Assembly: GCA_934277495.1 (NCBI GenBank)
Contig: CAKQUI010000113.1
Location: forward strand, 1-6,601
Length of the DNA stretch: 6,601 nucleotides
Source of the DNA: an uncultured Clostridia bacterium
Lineage (GTDB): Bacteria; Bacillota; Clostridia; Peptostreptococcales; Anaerovoracaceae
Direction of reading: 5' to 3'
Position 1 is the stretch's first letter. Every line of letters begins with the position of its first letter. A program made the translations under genes and the position numbers. Positions 6,118 through 6,601 of this stretch are shown here, in pieces. A model generated the notes under the pieces. That model saw only the letters and a list, made by a program, of their open reading frames with translations, had not been told where the DNA came from and searched no databases.

Positions 6118-6152
6118 AAAAAAAGAAGCTCACTTTCGTGAACTTCTTTTTT
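6118..6152 (-). terminator. second terminator downstream of the rRNA operon
   Basis: On the minus strand AAAAAAGAAG-TTCAC, GAAA loop, GTGAG-CTTCTTTTTTT. The 9-bp core is continuous only on the minus strand, where one pair is U-G; on the plus strand that pair is C-A. This favours minus-strand transcription, although both strands have T tracts. Confidence 0.8.
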
Positions 6153-6161
6153 AACCAAAAC

Positions 6162-6190
6162 GGCAACGCTCACTACCGTTCGCTCCTACG
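6162..6190 (-). repeat. 29-bp dispersed module, copy 2
   Basis: Inverted relative to 4657-4685, with two mismatches. Here it lies 3' of the other shared modules and runs into CGTTGCCGTTTT, the same sequence that ends the 5S gene at 6357-6346. Confidence 0.85.
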
Positions 6191-6202
6191 GCTTTGCCTA
6201 CG

Positions 6203-6218
6203 CTTGGAGACCTATCCC
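6203..6218 (-). repeat. 16-bp motif GGGATAGGTCTCCAAG, copy 2
   Basis: An exact inverted copy of 4852-4867. The AGGTCTC part closes a 7-bp stem with GGGACCT at 6245-6239, one pair being G-U. Confidence 0.85.
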
Positions 6219-6308
6219 CAGAGCTGCGATCTGGCGGAAGGTCCCATGCGAGAGTTCCCCAGCTTTAGCTGGACTGGAACTTACCGCTCCCTTTTTCTAC
6301 ACTACGTT

Positions 6309-6342
6309 AAAAAAGCGACCTGCATTCGCAGATCGCTTTTTT
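6309..6342 (-). terminator. rRNA operon terminator after 5S
   Basis: On the minus strand AAAAAAGCGATCTGC, GAAT loop, GCAGGTCGC then six T. As in the second terminator, one position is U-G on this strand and C-A on the other, which fits transcription of 23S and 5S on the minus strand. Confidence 0.9.
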
Positions 6343-6349
6343 AGAAAAA

Positions 6350-6461
6350 CGGCAACGTCTTGCTTTCCCAGGCGGTCTCCCACCAAGTATCATAAGCGCT
6401 AAGGAGCTTAACTTCTGTGTTCGGTATGGGTACAGGTGTATCCTCCTCGCTATTGTCACCG
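6350..6461 (-). rRNA. rrf: 5S ribosomal RNA
   Basis: The conserved 5S core CCGAACACAGAAGTTAAGC is at 6424-6406 on the minus strand, preceded by the helix II/III sequence with ACACCTGTACCCATA. The ends are placed by helix I: CGGTGAC (6461-6455) pairs with GTTGCCG (6356-6350). The length is about 112 bases; the true ends may lie one to four bases further out. It is the last gene of an rRNA operon entering from the right. Confidence 0.93.
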
Positions 6462-6534
6462 CATCTCGAGTTTCCTCTTCCGAGTCCACTCAAAACTGAA
6501 CATTTCTTGTGTAAAACTTCCTTCCCTTGAAACC

Positions 6535-6601
6535 TTGGTCAAGTGTTCGACCTATTAGTACCTCTCAGCTTAATACATTACTGCACTTACACCTGAGGCC
6601 T
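6535..6601 (-). rRNA. rrl: 23S ribosomal RNA, 3' end only
   Basis: Minus-strand sequence with the 23S 3' signature GGTACTAATAGGTCGA followed by ACACTTGACC, which forms the closing helix with the 5' end of 23S in related species. Most of the gene lies beyond the right edge. The 3' end is set within a few bases of 6535. The spacer to 5S (6462-6534) is about 73 bases and holds no tRNA. Confidence 0.92.

Larger units (their letters stand above)
6119..6284 (-). ncRNA. structured element, copy 2, with its own terminator
   Basis: It begins 25 bp past the rRNA operon terminator. On the minus strand: hairpin AGTTCC (6281-6276) with GGAACT (6258-6253), enclosing CCAGC, TAAA loop, GCTGG (6272-6259); then GGGACCT (6245-6239) with AGGTCTC (6213-6207), enclosing CCAGA/TCTGG (6234-6218) and a 7-base loop; then the shared motif ending at 6203, the 29-base module (6190-6162) and a terminator (6152-6118). 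There is no open frame with a ribosome site. No promoter is evident between 6308 and 6285, so it may be made by read-through from the rRNA operon or may be a dispersed repeat. It resembles no RNA family that I can name. Confidence 0.5.

Noticed and set aside
6119..6284. Identity as 6S RNA, SRP RNA, tmRNA, RNase P RNA, a T-box or a tRNA
   Set aside because: The signature sequences of these RNAs, such as the SRP GGAAGGAAGC-type apex, the T-box GGGTGG core or a tRNA T-loop, are missing.
1..6601. CRISPR array, insertion sequence or phage genes
   Set aside because: No evenly spaced repeats, transposase, integrase or terminal repeats with target duplications were seen; the repeats present are few, permuted and on opposite strands.

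Overview
The window looks like a chromosomal segment of a low-to-mid GC Gram-positive anaerobe of the class Clostridia. A Ruminococcus or Oscillospiraceae-like bacterium is my best guess, but this is inference. The grounds are strong AGGAGG ribosome binding sites, consensus sigma-A promoters, hairpin-plus-T-tract terminators, a DUF3842 gene, a PfoR-type PTS EIIC membrane protein, and a 23S-5S rRNA end of Firmicutes type.

Layout. Positions 1-986 (minus) hold the N-terminal 328 residues of an NCS2-like nucleobase permease that runs off the left edge. Positions 987-1528 are a divergent intergenic region. No plus-strand gene ends there, yet it has two plus-strand intrinsic terminators. One closes a very GC-rich structured segment (1182-1252). 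The other closes a compact transcription unit with a perfect -35/-10 promoter (1349-1473) that looks like a small C-rich RNA. Next come two plus-strand genes 34 bp apart: a YprB-type DEDD exonuclease-like protein (1529-2551), whose promoter sits so close to its ATG that the mRNA may be leaderless, and proA (2586-3863), for proline synthesis. A strong terminator at 3906-3930 follows. Convergent to them is a DUF3842 gene (4021-4437, minus) with its own promoter.

The right third is minus strand. A PTS EIIC_2/PfoR-family membrane protein (4889-5986) has a consensus promoter. Entering from the right edge is the tail of an rRNA operon: the 23S 3' end, then 5S, then a terminator. Two related structured elements lie on either side of the PfoR gene, on opposite strands (about 4639-4867 plus and 6119-6284 minus). 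They share a hairpin with compensatory changes, an exact 16-base motif and a 29-base module that differs at two positions, but the order of the modules is permuted. The minus-strand copy lies just past the rRNA operon terminator and ends in a second terminator built to the same plan as the first.

How the genes relate: the protein genes are ordinary housekeeping, transport and metabolic functions and show no single pathway. The unusual material is non-coding: the candidate small RNA(s) at 1182-1473 and the paired structured elements around the PfoR gene.
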